Source of the DNA: Collinsella sp.
Lineage (GTDB): Bacteria; Actinomycetota; Coriobacteriia; Coriobacteriales; Coriobacteriaceae
Assembly: GCA_022720335.1 (NCBI GenBank)
Contig: JAIHVJ010000091.1
Span: 1-9,264 of the forward strand
DNA: 9,264 nucleotides
Direction of reading: 5' to 3'
Part shown: one piece after another, positions 1 through 5,313 of the stretch
Layout: every line of letters begins with the position of its first letter
Position numbering within the stretch: position 1 is the stretch's first letter
Program-made: the position numbers and the translations under genes
Notes under the pieces: generated by a model
What the model was told of the DNA's origin: nothing
What the model saw: the letters and a program-made list of their open reading frames with translations, nothing else
The model's database searches: none

Positions 1-19
1 GTCAGGTCCTGGGCTCGCA

Positions 20-44
20 CGAAGAGCACATTAAGTGCTCTTCG
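20..44. repeat. 10-bp perfect inverted repeat (hairpin) in the non-coding left edge
   Basis: The arms CGAAGAGCAC (20-29) and GTGCTCTTCG (35-44) are perfectly complementary around a 5-nt ATTAA loop. A further GCAC/GTGC pairing outside is possible if four bases (45-48) bulge. Neither strand has a T-run after the stem, so a simple Rho-independent terminator is not supported. The rest of 1-188 shows no convincing gene: the open plus frame that enters from the left edge and stops at about 153 has no coding-like character. Confidence 0.5.
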
Positions 45-188
45 GCTCGTGCGGAATCTACGAAAACCTTGCGCCTGGCCTTCGGCGGCGCGGCCTGCGG
101 TGACTTTGGGGCAGCCCGGTTTCCCGTTGGCCGACGCCCCCACTCATAAGCCTTAAGTCGGTGGGCTGATGTGTTGCATCCCTGAGGG

Positions 189-1325
189 CTACAAGGTTGA
201 AATGAAGGTGGACAGGCGGCGGAGGCCTTCGTCCAGGTTTTCGTCGGAGACGCAGTAGCTTAGGCGGATGTGGCCTTCGGTTCCGAAACAGTCGCCCGGG
301 ACTAGGGCTACGTTTGCCTCTTTGATGGCTTTGATGCAGAAGTCTTCGCTGGTTAGGCCGAACTTTTTGATGCTCGGGAAAGTGTAGAAGGCTCCTGCGG
401 GCTCTACTACGTCGAGGCCCATGGCGTCTAAGGCTGCGAGTACGCGTTCGCGACGGGCTCGGTAGACTTCGAGCATGGGAGTTGGGTCGACGGTGAGGGC
501 TCGGGCTGCGGCGTCCATTTCGAAGGAGACGGCGCTCGATACTAAGTATTGGTGGGCCTTTGCGATCTCGGCGATGACGGGGGCTGCGGCTGCGAGCCAG
601 CCCAAACGCCAGCCGGTCATGGCCCAGGGTTTGGAGAAGCTCTCGATGACTACCGTCTGCTCGCGTAGCTCCGGGTGGCGCTGGGCAAAGCGCTCGTAGC
701 CGTCCACGTAGACCAGGCGGTTGTATACATCGTCGCAGACCACGTAGATGCCCGCCTCCTCCGCCACGCGCGCCACGGCGTCGAGCGACGCCGTGTTGAG
801 GATGCAACCCGTAGGATTGTTGGGCGAGCAGATGACGATGGCCTTGGTCGCCGGCGTCACGTAAGCACGAAGTGCGTCCTCGTCAATCTGGAATTGCGCA
901 GGCTCCGTATCCAAAAAGACCGCCTTGGCGTGATTGGCCACGACGATGCTCTCGTACAGGCCAAAGGCCGGCGTGGGAATAATGACCTCGTCGCCTGGGT
1001 TGAGCATAGCCATGAATGCTGCCGACAGGGCCTCGGTCGCACCGTCGGTCAGAATGACCTCGTCCGCCGAAAACGTAAGGCCCGCATCCCCCATGTAGGC
1101 AGATAACGCCTCACGCAGGGCGGGGCGACCGTTGTTGGGCGGATAGTGCGTGTCGCCGCGGTCCAGTGCGGCGGTCACCTCGGCGCTAATCACATCGGGC
1201 GTGGGAAAATCGGGCTCGCCGAGCGCGAGCGCGATGCACCCCGGATGCTGGGCGGCGAGCGCGTTAATCCGACGGATGCCGGAGGGCTTGAGCGTGGCAA
1301 GCGAGGTATTCATGGGCAGACGCAT
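189..1325 (-). CDS. PLP-dependent class I/II aminotransferase (aspartate aminotransferase-like)
   Basis: A 378-residue cytoplasmic fold-type I enzyme that transfers an amino group between an amino acid and a 2-oxo acid through PLP. Visible landmarks are SPNNPTG at 167-173, the PLP-ring Asp in CDDVY (Asp198, with Tyr201), the Schiff-base Lys in ESFSKPWAMTGWRLG (Lys232, with Arg240 in the phosphate-binding part) and the substrate-carboxylate Arg in HIRLSYC (Arg354). Length and motif order match the aspartate/aromatic aminotransferase-like subgroup (AspB/PatA type); the exact substrate cannot be read from sequence. The ATG at 1325 is chosen because AAAGGA lies 5 nt upstream; a second ATG four codons in is the alternative. 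It is divergent from the gene at 1419. Codon use changes sharply near position 690: the 3' part uses no GCG, GTG, TTT or GAT codons, while the 5' part is rich in GCG (see findings). Confidence 0.93.
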   Translation of the reverse strand: MRLPMNTSLATLKPSGIRRINALAAQHPGCIALALGEPDFPTPDVISAEVTAALDRGDTHYPPNNGRPALREALSAYMGDAGLTFSADEVILTDGATEALSAAFMAMLNPGDEVIIPTPAFGLYESIVVANHAKAVFLDTEPAQFQIDEDALRAYVTPATKAIVICSPNNPTGCILNTASLDAVARVAEEAGIYVVCDDVYNRLVYVDGYERFAQRHPELREQTVVIESFSKPWAMTGWRLGWLAAAAPVIAEIAKAHQYLVSSAVSFEMDAAARALTVDPTPMLEVYRARRERVLAALDAMGLDVVEPAGAFYTFPSIKKFGLTSEDFCIKAIKEANVALVPGDCFGTEGHIRLSYCVSDENLDEGLRRLSTFISTL

Positions 1326-1418
1326 GGCGTTCCTTTCGTAAGGGTTGCACTAGGATAGCGCGGCGGGGCGCCACCAGACGGTGTAACCTAAACGGAAACC
1401 AACCGGAAAGGAGGCAGC
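1326..1418. promoter_or_regulatory. Divergent intergenic region between the aminotransferase and flavodoxin-like genes
   Basis: This 93-bp spacer must hold the promoters of both divergent genes. Each gene has a clear Shine-Dalgarno site here: AAAGGA before the ATG at 1325 on the minus strand, and AAAGGAGG four bases before the ATG at 1419 on the plus strand. A TATCCT on the minus strand and a TAACCT on the plus strand could be -10 elements, but neither has a good -35 partner. The promoters are therefore inferred from gene arrangement rather than read. Confidence 0.4.
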
Positions 1419-2075
1419 ATGGAGACGACCGCACGCGGCGATGTACCAAAAACACTGCAAACCATTGCGTATATCAGCATTCCCAATAGCGACGATCTTG
1501 AGTTTTTGCTCTGGGACCTGCAGGATGCCATCACCGCCTATGCACAGCTTTCCGGCACCGCACTCCCCCACCCGGTCGACTTGAAGGCAAATGACGCCGG
1601 CAGCGTTGCCGATGGCATCGTGCTGGCCATTGAAGATGTGGCTGACGATAAGACGTTGACAGCCATCGAGCAGGCGCTTGAGCGCTTTGGCGGTACGGGA
1701 ACGCGTGTCTACGCCGCGATTCGAGCCGCACAACAGGGCACTGAGCAGGCGCGTGAGACCGCCGTTCGCCTGCACAAGGCATGTGAGCGCCATAACCAAT
1801 TGTGGTGTGGCGGCGTTGCCATCTGCGCTGGCAGCGGCATTGCGGCGCTTCGTCGCTCCCCGCGCATGGGACTCTTGCGGCGACCGTTTTCGGAGGCCAT
1901 GGACAAGCTCGTGGGCGCCGTTCGTATGGGGTGTTCCGTCGAACACGCGCAGAAGCTCAGTGGCGCCGCAACGGGCGGCGTCGACACCGACGGCATGGTG
2001 CGCGCCACGCCTGCACTGCCCACACCGATCTGGCACGCCGTTATGAGGCATCTTGCCGAGCACTCAAACTGCTAA
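1419..2075 (+). CDS. Divergent flavodoxin-like / NADPH-dependent FMN reductase-like protein
   Basis: A 218-residue soluble protein without signal peptide or membrane segment, starting 4 nt after a strong AAAGGAGG site. The central part has the alternating strand-helix layout of the flavodoxin-like NAD(P)H:FMN oxidoreductases: strand ADGIVLAIEDV (64-74), helix 77-91, strand TRVYAAI (95-101), a helix ETAVRLHKACERH (113-125), strand LWCGGVAICAGSGI (128-141), then a helix starting PFSEAMDKLVGAVRMG (156-171) and a C-terminal PALPTPIWHA. From memory this resembles the second half of clostridial flavin reductases, where a strand ending in a CGF-like loop is followed by WxGGLxxGGGG. The first strand lacks the usual Ser/Thr-rich FMN-phosphate loop, so flavin binding is uncertain. 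Its 3' end overlaps the convergent glycosylase gene by 35 bp. I propose a degenerate flavodoxin-fold protein of unknown role. Confidence 0.6.
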   Translation: METTARGDVPKTLQTIAYISIPNSDDLEFLLWDLQDAITAYAQLSGTALPHPVDLKANDAGSVADGIVLAIEDVADDKTLTAIEQALERFGGTGTRVYAAIRAAQQGTEQARETAVRLHKACERHNQLWCGGVAICAGSGIAALRRSPRMGLLRRPFSEAMDKLVGAVRMGCSVEHAQKLSGAATGGVDTDGMVRATPALPTPIWHAVMRHLAEHSNC

Positions 2076-2463
2076 ATCGAAAAAGCCTGCCAATCAGCGG
2101 CGCCGCTCCAGGCACAACGTTGCGGATGCTCGCGTCGCTCGAGCCCTTAATGTCGCAGCTCTCGATTGCATCCCACAGGGCCACGCCGCCGTTCAGCAGC
2201 ATGGCCCGCTTGGCGGCAATGGAGGCATCGAGCGTCGCGGGCTCACCGCTTGCCAAAGGATCGCCCTCGTTGGGCGGCACAGGCATACCGAGGCACGTGG
2301 CCATCACACGCCAAAAGCGATTCTGAGGGTTGCCGTAATAAAAGGCATTAGCGCGCGACAGCACCGAGGGAAACGATCCGAGCACCAAAACGCGCGAGTG
2401 CTGGTCGAACACGGGCTCAAACCCATGCTCAATATGTTGATAGCCCTCGTCAGACGCTGCCAT
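2041..2463 (-). CDS. DNA-deoxyinosine (hypoxanthine-DNA) glycosylase-like protein, C-terminally truncated
   Basis: The 140-residue product matches the N-terminal three quarters of the uracil-DNA-glycosylase superfamily proteins annotated as hypoxanthine/deoxyinosine-DNA glycosylases, which excise deaminated bases. Diagnostic segments are HGFEPVFD (13-20), VLVLGSFPS (25-33, motif 1 strand), AFYYGNPQNRFW (40-51), ALWDAI (95-100) and GSSDASIRN (107-115). Family members normally continue for some 40 more residues with a NGxxA strand and a C-terminal LPSTSPAN-like motif 2. Here similarity stops at about residue 118 and is replaced by 22 unrelated residues. The lost motif belongs to the active-site cleft, so the product is probably inactive. 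The start lies 3 nt after the GH13 stop, with GAGGG within the end of that gene as the likely ribosome site, so it is co-transcribed with GH13. The 3' end overlaps the convergent gene. It could be called a pseudogene. Confidence 0.75.
   Translation of the reverse strand: MAASDEGYQHIEHGFEPVFDQHSRVLVLGSFPSVLSRANAFYYGNPQNRFWRVMATCLGMPVPPNEGDPLASGEPATLDASIAAKRAMLLNGGVALWDAIESCDIKGSSDASIRNVVPGAAPLIGRLFRFSSLSARQDAS
2080..2113 (-). terminator. Candidate Rho-independent terminator lying inside the truncated glycosylase ORF
   Basis: Reading the minus strand, GCCTG (2113-2109) pairs with CAGGC (2089-2085) around a GC-rich interior that contains the self-complementary AGCGGC/GCCGCT, and five T residues (2084-2080) follow. 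The 5-bp closing stem is short and the interior pairing is constrained, so strength is uncertain. It lies upstream of the stop codon of the minus-strand ORF, an unusual place that suits the idea that the last part of that ORF was originally non-coding. Confidence 0.35.
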
Positions 2464-2466
2464 GGC

Positions 2467-3843
2467 CTAGGCCCTCAACAGATAGCGCACCTCGTAGGGC
2501 GCAAGCTCAAGGGAGCCCGCCAGCTCGACCGTGGGCACGCCGTCGGCAAGCAAATCGACAAAGGAGCCGTTGAGCTCGCCGGCGCCAAAGGTGTAAGGCT
2601 CGTCCACGGCGTTCACCGCCACGAGCACCGTCGCGTCGTCGCAGGCGCGCTCGAACAGCAGCTGCTTGTTCTGGATCACCACATTGCGATAGGCACCGTA
2701 GTTGAGAGCACGGGCCGCCGCGTCGTTTGCCGAGCGCAGGTGCGCCAGCTGCGTGATGAAGGCCGTCAGCTCGTTGGGCGCAGGCTCATCGAGCGCAGGG
2801 CGCAGCGCCCAGTCGCCATCGGGGCCGCCCTTTTCACCAGCAATTCCCCACTCGCTGCCATAGTAGACGCACGGAATGCCCGGCATGCCAAAGAGCATGC
2901 CATAGGCGGGACGCAGGCACGACTTGTCGGTGAGGATGCTCGCCAGGCGCGGCACGTCGTGGTTGTCGACAAACGACAGCAGGTGTTTGCCGCGGTAGAT
3001 GCACCAGGGGTCGCCGCCAAACTGGCGATGCAGCGAATGGGCGATCTCGAACATGTTGACCGAGTTAAAGCTGGAGTACAGGCCCTTGTAGCACTCGTAG
3101 TTGGTGCAGGAGTCGAGCATCTCGTCGTTGACGATTTGGTTGTAGTCGCCGTGGAGCGTCTCGCCAATCAGCACAAAGTCGGGCTTGAGCTCACGGGTAA
3201 AAGCGTGCAGGCGGCGCATGAAGTCGCGGTCGAGCATATAGGCAACGTCCAAGCGCAGGCCGTCGACGCCAAAGACCTCGGCCCAGCGACGCACGGACTC
3301 AAGCAGGTAATTGACCACGGCGGGGTTTTGCAGGTTGAGCTTCACAAGCTCAAAATGGCCCTCCCAGCCCTCATACCAAAAGCCGTCGCCGTAGCACGAG
3401 TCACCGTCAAAGCTGATGTGGAACCAATCCTTGTACGGCGAATCCCACTTGCGCTCCTGCACATCGCGGAAGGCCCAAAAACCGCGGCCGACGTGGTTGA
3501 AGACGGCATCGAGCACCACGCGGATACCGTGGGCATGCAGTGTGTCGCACACGGCGGCAAAGTCGACATCCCCACCCAGGCGGCGGTCGATATGGCGCAG
3601 GCTGCGCGTATCGTAGCCGTGGCTATCGGACTCGAGCGGCGGGTTGATGAGCACAGTGCCAACGCCGAGTTCCTGCAGGTAGTCGGCCCATTTGGCAATC
3701 TTCATGATGGGCGCATCGGGGCTAGCTGTGGCATCGGCGGCCTGGGCGAGCTCATCCTCGGCAACAGGGGCGGCGTTTTCGCGCGGAGCTCCACAAAAGC
3801 CCAGCGGATAGATCTGATAGAACGTCGTCTCGTATGCCCACAT
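2467..3843 (-). CDS. GH13 alpha-amylase-family glycosidase (cyclomaltodextrinase/neopullulanase-like)
   Basis: A 458-residue intracellular GH13 enzyme predicted to hydrolyse alpha-glucosidic bonds of maltodextrins or related oligosaccharides. The four conserved regions of the (beta/alpha)8 barrel are present: DAVFNH (112-117), GLRLDVAYM with nucleophile Asp199 and Arg197, IGETL with acid/base Glu228, and FVDNHD with the His295-Asp296 pair. A small all-beta C domain follows from about residue 385. There is no signal peptide, and no N-terminal carbohydrate-binding domain before MWAYETTFYQIYPLG. An Ala/Asp/Glu-rich stretch at about 22-46 looks like an inserted flexible loop. The start ATG has GGGAGG 5 nt upstream. 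A TACAAT at 3884-3879 could be its -10 but lacks a good -35. The truncated glycosylase follows 3 nt downstream, so the two probably share a transcript. Exact specificity (maltodextrin glucosidase, cyclomaltodextrinase, neopullulanase) cannot be settled by eye. Confidence 0.9.
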   Translation of the reverse strand: MWAYETTFYQIYPLGFCGAPRENAAPVAEDELAQAADATASPDAPIMKIAKWADYLQELGVGTVLINPPLESDSHGYDTRSLRHIDRRLGGDVDFAAVCDTLHAHGIRVVLDAVFNHVGRGFWAFRDVQERKWDSPYKDWFHISFDGDSCYGDGFWYEGWEGHFELVKLNLQNPAVVNYLLESVRRWAEVFGVDGLRLDVAYMLDRDFMRRLHAFTRELKPDFVLIGETLHGDYNQIVNDEMLDSCTNYECYKGLYSSFNSVNMFEIAHSLHRQFGGDPWCIYRGKHLLSFVDNHDVPRLASILTDKSCLRPAYGMLFGMPGIPCVYYGSEWGIAGEKGGPDGDWALRPALDEPAPNELTAFITQLAHLRSANDAAARALNYGAYRNVVIQNKQLLFERACDDATVLVAVNAVDEPYTFGAGELNGSFVDLLADGVPTVELAGSLELAPYEVRYLLRA

Positions 3844-3914
3844 AGCAACCTCCCGGTAAGCTCAACACAACGACATCCATTGTATGCCCAGCGTGCACCC
3901 CCTTCCCCAAAATA

Positions 3915-3981
3915 AGTTGCGGTGAAATACGGACTGTTTGCCAGGTTTATTGGGCTAAACAATCCGTATTTCACCGCAACT
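3915..3981. repeat. 67-bp inverted repeat (REP/MITE-like hairpin), possibly also terminating sotB
   Basis: The left arm 3915-3933 and right arm 3963-3981 are perfectly complementary over 19 bp (AGTTGCGGTGAAATACGGA). After one mismatch the pairing continues with TGTTT (3935-3939) and AAACA (3957-3961), then GCC (3940-3942) with GGC (3953-3955), leaving a small loop. On the minus strand the stem is followed by TTATTTT, so it could end transcription from the exporter gene upstream. The stem is far longer than an ordinary terminator and extends through a long conserved-looking interior, which is more like a dispersed palindromic element. No transposase is nearby. Confidence 0.8.
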
Positions 3982-3996
3982 GATGAGGGGATATGG

Positions 3997-5193
3997 TTAG
4001 GCGACGGGCTTGGCGCGGCGGATGGCCGGAAACAGCACGGTGATGGCGAGGATGACGCCCACGACGGCAATCGCCCCGCCCACAAAGCCGATCCAGGCGA
4101 TACCGGGACCCGAAACCACGGCTCCGCCGATCGCGGTACCCGTGCCGATACCGAGGTTGAACAGGCCCGAGAAGATCGACATGGCGACGGCCGACGAATC
4201 TGCCGGCGTGTGCTTGATGAGCTCGGCCTGAAACGCCACGTTAAAGGCCGTGGCGCAGCAACCCCACAGTGCGCAGACGGCAAGCACTGTCACGAGCGAC
4301 GATGCGGCCGGCCCCATGAGCAGCAGGGCCACCGGCACGCCGGAGAGCGTGATAGCCAAGAACGGGAAGCGATGCCCATCGAACAGGCGGCCAAACAGCC
4401 AGCTTCCGAGCAAACCAGAGCAGCCAAACGCCGTCAGCGTCATGGTAATGGCGCCCGCATCGACGTGCGCGACCTGCGCCAGGAAGGGCTCGATATAGCT
4501 GTAGCTTGCGTAATAGCCGGTCGCCATGAAGACCGTGACTGCGTAGAGCGCGATGAGGAGCGGGTTCTTGAGCAGCTCGGGCAGCTGTTTGACAGTAAAG
4601 CGCTCACCCGCCGGCATGGCCGGGAACACCGCTGCCTGGTAGACGACCGCGATGGCTGAGAGGCCCCCGACCACGGCAAACGTCATGCGCCAGCCCACGG
4701 CCAAGCCAATGGCGCGACCGAGCGGCAGGCCAAAGATCTGCGCGATGGACGAGCCCGTAGCGATCATGCTGATGGCGAGCGCGCCGTGGCGAGTGTCGAC
4801 CAGGCGCGAGGCCATAATCGAGGCAACTGACCAGAACACGGCATGTGCGCAAGCGACCACCAGGCGCGCGCAGACCAGGATGGGATAGGTCGGCGCCACA
4901 GCGGACAGGAACTGACCGAGCGAGAACACAGCCAGCACGCCCAGCAGCATCCGCTTGAACTCAAAGCGCGAGGCGAACACCATGAGCGGCAGCGACAGCA
5001 GCATGACGCCCCAGGCATAGACCGAGATCATGATGCCCGCCTGGGCCTCGGTGAGCGAGAACGACGCGGCGATATCAGTCAAAAGGCCAATGGGCATAAA
5101 CTCCGACGTGTTGAACACGAACGCACAGCAGGTGAGCCCGACGAGTGGGAGCCACTGCTTGAGCGTGATGCCGTCTTGCCTTGTCTGAGTCAT
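3997..5193 (-). CDS. sotB: MFS sugar efflux transporter (SotB/YdeA family)
   Basis: A 398-residue, 12-helix major-facilitator exporter of the DHA1 branch. Segments shared with E. coli SotB (YdeA), recalled rather than aligned by computer, are FNTSEFMPIGLL (27-38) in helix 1, QAGIMISVYAWGV (51-63) in helix 2, CAHAVFWS (115-122) in helix 4, GLPLGRxxGxxxGWRMTF (155-172) in helices 5-6 and YASYSYIEPF (228-237) in helix 7. SotB exports arabinose, lactose-type sugars and IPTG by proton antiport; the substrate here is unknown. The frame is open up to an ATG at 5289, but that extension would cross the GC-rich intergenic hairpin. The ATG at 5193 is preferred because GGAG lies 9 nt upstream and a TATAAT lies further upstream. 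The gene probably has its own promoter downstream of feoAB. Confidence 0.87.
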   Translation of the reverse strand: MTQTRQDGITLKQWLPLVGLTCCAFVFNTSEFMPIGLLTDIAASFSLTEAQAGIMISVYAWGVMLLSLPLMVFASRFEFKRMLLGVLAVFSLGQFLSAVAPTYPILVCARLVVACAHAVFWSVASIMASRLVDTRHGALAISMIATGSSIAQIFGLPLGRAIGLAVGWRMTFAVVGGLSAIAVVYQAAVFPAMPAGERFTVKQLPELLKNPLLIALYAVTVFMATGYYASYSYIEPFLAQVAHVDAGAITMTLTAFGCSGLLGSWLFGRLFDGHRFPFLAITLSGVPVALLLMGPAASSLVTVLAVCALWGCCATAFNVAFQAELIKHTPADSSAVAMSIFSGLFNLGIGTGTAIGGAVVSGPGIAWIGFVGGAIAVVGVILAITVLFPAIRRAKPVA

Positions 5194-5233
5194 ATATAAC
5201 GTCTCCAATCGTTTTGAGCGGAGGCGATTATAT
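5194..5233. promoter_or_regulatory. Imperfect dyad spanning the sotB -10 and Shine-Dalgarno region (possible operator)
   Basis: On the plus strand ATATAACGTCTCC (5194-5206) and GGAGGCGATTATAT (5220-5233) form an inverted repeat with one mismatch and one extra base, separated by 13 nt. It covers the TATAAT at one side and the GGAG ribosome site at the other. It could be a repressor site or chance symmetry; no regulator gene is adjacent. Confidence 0.3.
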
Positions 5234-5256
5234 AGCAACGGCCCCGCATCCGTCAG
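5227..5256 (-). promoter_or_regulatory. Candidate sigma-70 promoter of the exporter gene
   Basis: On the minus strand CTGACG (5256-5251, four of six bases of TTGACA) and a perfect TATAAT (5232-5227) are separated by 18 nt. Transcription would start near 5220, about 27 nt before the start codon. The -35 hexamer falls in the loop of the GC-rich hairpin 5239-5272. Confidence 0.55.
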
Positions 5257-5272
5257 TACAGATGCGGGGCCG
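5239..5272. terminator. GC-rich 12-bp stem-loop between feoAB and sotB (terminator-like)
   Basis: The arms at 5239-5250 and 5261-5272 (core GGCCCCGCATC/GATGCGGGGCC) pair perfectly over 12 bp around a 10-nt loop, 42 nt beyond the feoAB stop codon. The position and GC content are those of an intrinsic terminator for feoAB. However, the minus-strand tail (GTTGCTATATAAT) is only moderately T-rich and doubles as the -10 region of the next gene, so termination efficiency is uncertain. Confidence 0.5.
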
Positions 5273-5313
5273 AAAACAATTCGATACACAGAGGTTGCGC
5301 CGTCAATTCATAA

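Noticed and set aside
20..44. Hairpin as the terminator of the aminotransferase gene
   Set aside because: It lies about 145 nt beyond the stop codon and has no T-run on the minus strand.
1..153. Plus-strand open frame entering from the left edge, as the 3' end of a gene
   Set aside because: Codon use is not coding-like, it crosses a perfect hairpin, and no domain is recognisable.
2053..3915. A 620-codon open plus-strand frame antisense to the glycosylase and GH13 genes
   Set aside because: It lies opposite two genes with clear family motifs; long antisense frames are common in GC-rich coding DNA. Its product is His/Arg/Val-rich with no recognisable domain and no convincing ribosome site.
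5194..5289. 32-residue N-terminal extension of the SotB-like exporter
   Set aside because: It would be translated from the GC-rich hairpin and the promoter; the family N-terminus and the GGAG site support the ATG at 5193.
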